DNA of 64,000 nucleotides from Ichthyophthirius multifiliis (taxonomy: Eukaryota > Ciliophora > Oligohymenophorea > Hymenostomatida): assembly GCF_000220395.1 (NCBI RefSeq), contig NW_004086164.1, positions 1 to 64,000 of the forward strand. Direction: 5' to 3'. Position 1 is the stretch's first letter, and each line of letters opens with the position of its first letter. The translations under genes and the position numbers were made by a program. Shown one piece after another: positions 63,488-64,000 of this stretch. A model generated the notes under the pieces. That model saw nothing but the letters and a program-made list of their open reading frames with translations. It was not told the DNA's origin and did no database searches.

Positions 63488-64000
63488 ATGAGATAATAAA
63501 AAAATTATATTATTAGATTATAATAATAAAAAAAAATATATAAGAAAGATATTTAAAAAATAAAAAATATATACAATATATTTTTTATTTTATAAATACA
63601 ATATAAAATATTATATTAAGAGATTAATATAAGATAATATCTTTCTTAATTTATTTAATTTATTTAAGAGATTTATAAAAATAGAAAAATTGAAAAAAAA
63701 ATATCTTTGAAATTAAATAATAAAGTATATAAATAAAAAATGTAAGAGAAAAATAATAATAATTTATAAATTTAACCTACATTAAAAATGTTTCTAATTA
63801 AAAAAAAGATAATAAAAAATTTAAAAGATTAATCAGAAAGATAAAAATAAAAAAATAAGATTAAAAATAATTAGATTTTGTTTATAAAAGATTTTATATA
63901 AAAATATTTTAATAATTGTTCAAAGAAAAAAAAAATATATTATAATGAATTAAAAATAAATAAAAATATAGTAGATAATAAAAAAAATATATATAATTAT
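63488..64000 (+). CDS. Possible 5' part of a gene running off the window
   Basis: From ATG 63488 the frame is free of TGA to the window end (171 codons), rich in K, N, Q and I, with segments such as KLNNKVYKQKMQEKNNNN and LKDQSERQKQKNKIKNN. No motif is recognised. With G so rare here, 170 TGA-free codons can occur by chance, so this is tentative. Confidence 0.25.

Overview
The window is the left end of a very AT-rich ciliate macronuclear chromosome. It opens with a C4A2 (CCCCAA) telomere. Every recognisable gene reads only if TAA and TAG are glutamine and TGA is the sole stop. Introns are mostly 37-60 bp, GT..AG and AT-rich, and starts sit in an A-rich context. Telomere type, code, tiny introns and extreme AT content point to an oligohymenophorean (hymenostome) ciliate. 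Ichthyophthirius fits best on base composition; Tetrahymena is usually less AT-rich. Species assignment is inference. A standard-code ORF scan shatters every gene here, so all CDS calls were read by hand with the ciliate code.

Layout. 0-2.3 kb: telomere and gene-poor subtelomere. 2.3-8 kb: UBA3 (+) and an MST/STE20-like kinase (-) that has lost key glycines. 8.3-15.5 kb: one giant coiled-coil gene (-) with about 19 tandem ~66-residue repeats and two exact internal duplications. 16-22.5 kb: EF-hand protein (+), CRAL-TRIO protein (-), N/Q-rich coiled-coil protein (+), RBM34/Nop12-like two-RRM protein (-) and a doubtful small gene (+). 24-28.5 kb: Q-rich protein with a helix-turn-helix (+) and a coiled-coil protein (-). 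30-38 kb, all (+): ankyrin-AGC kinase, PP2C phosphatase, MEMO1 and a hypothetical gene. 40-48.5 kb: long N/Q-rich protein with broken frame (+), intronless unknown protein (+), WDR4/Trm82 (-), tiny protein (-), RNA polymerase I/III subunit AC19 (-). 48.9-56 kb: PA-domain sorting-receptor-like protein (-), multi-pass membrane protein (+), DNAAF6/PIH1D3 (+), Mpv17/PMP22 (-), RNF170-like RING protein (-), dihydropteridine reductase (+). 56-63 kb: TPR/IQ Q-rich protein (-), dynein light chain (+), SET-domain methyltransferase (+), EF-hand protein (-). The last kilobase is A-rich and may hold the start of another gene.

The genes are unrelated eukaryotic housekeeping, signalling and ciliary functions, each with its own short upstream region. 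I see no operon, mobile element, CRISPR array, rRNA or tRNA. Two genes serve axonemal dynein or cilia (DNAAF6, dynein light chain). Several genes show frame breaks, often at or near A-runs, which may be sequence errors. Intergenic DNA is over 85-90% AT by eye, with TA microsatellites and long T/A tracts. Because TGA is the only stop and G is rare, open frames of about 100 codons arise by chance and were not called as genes.
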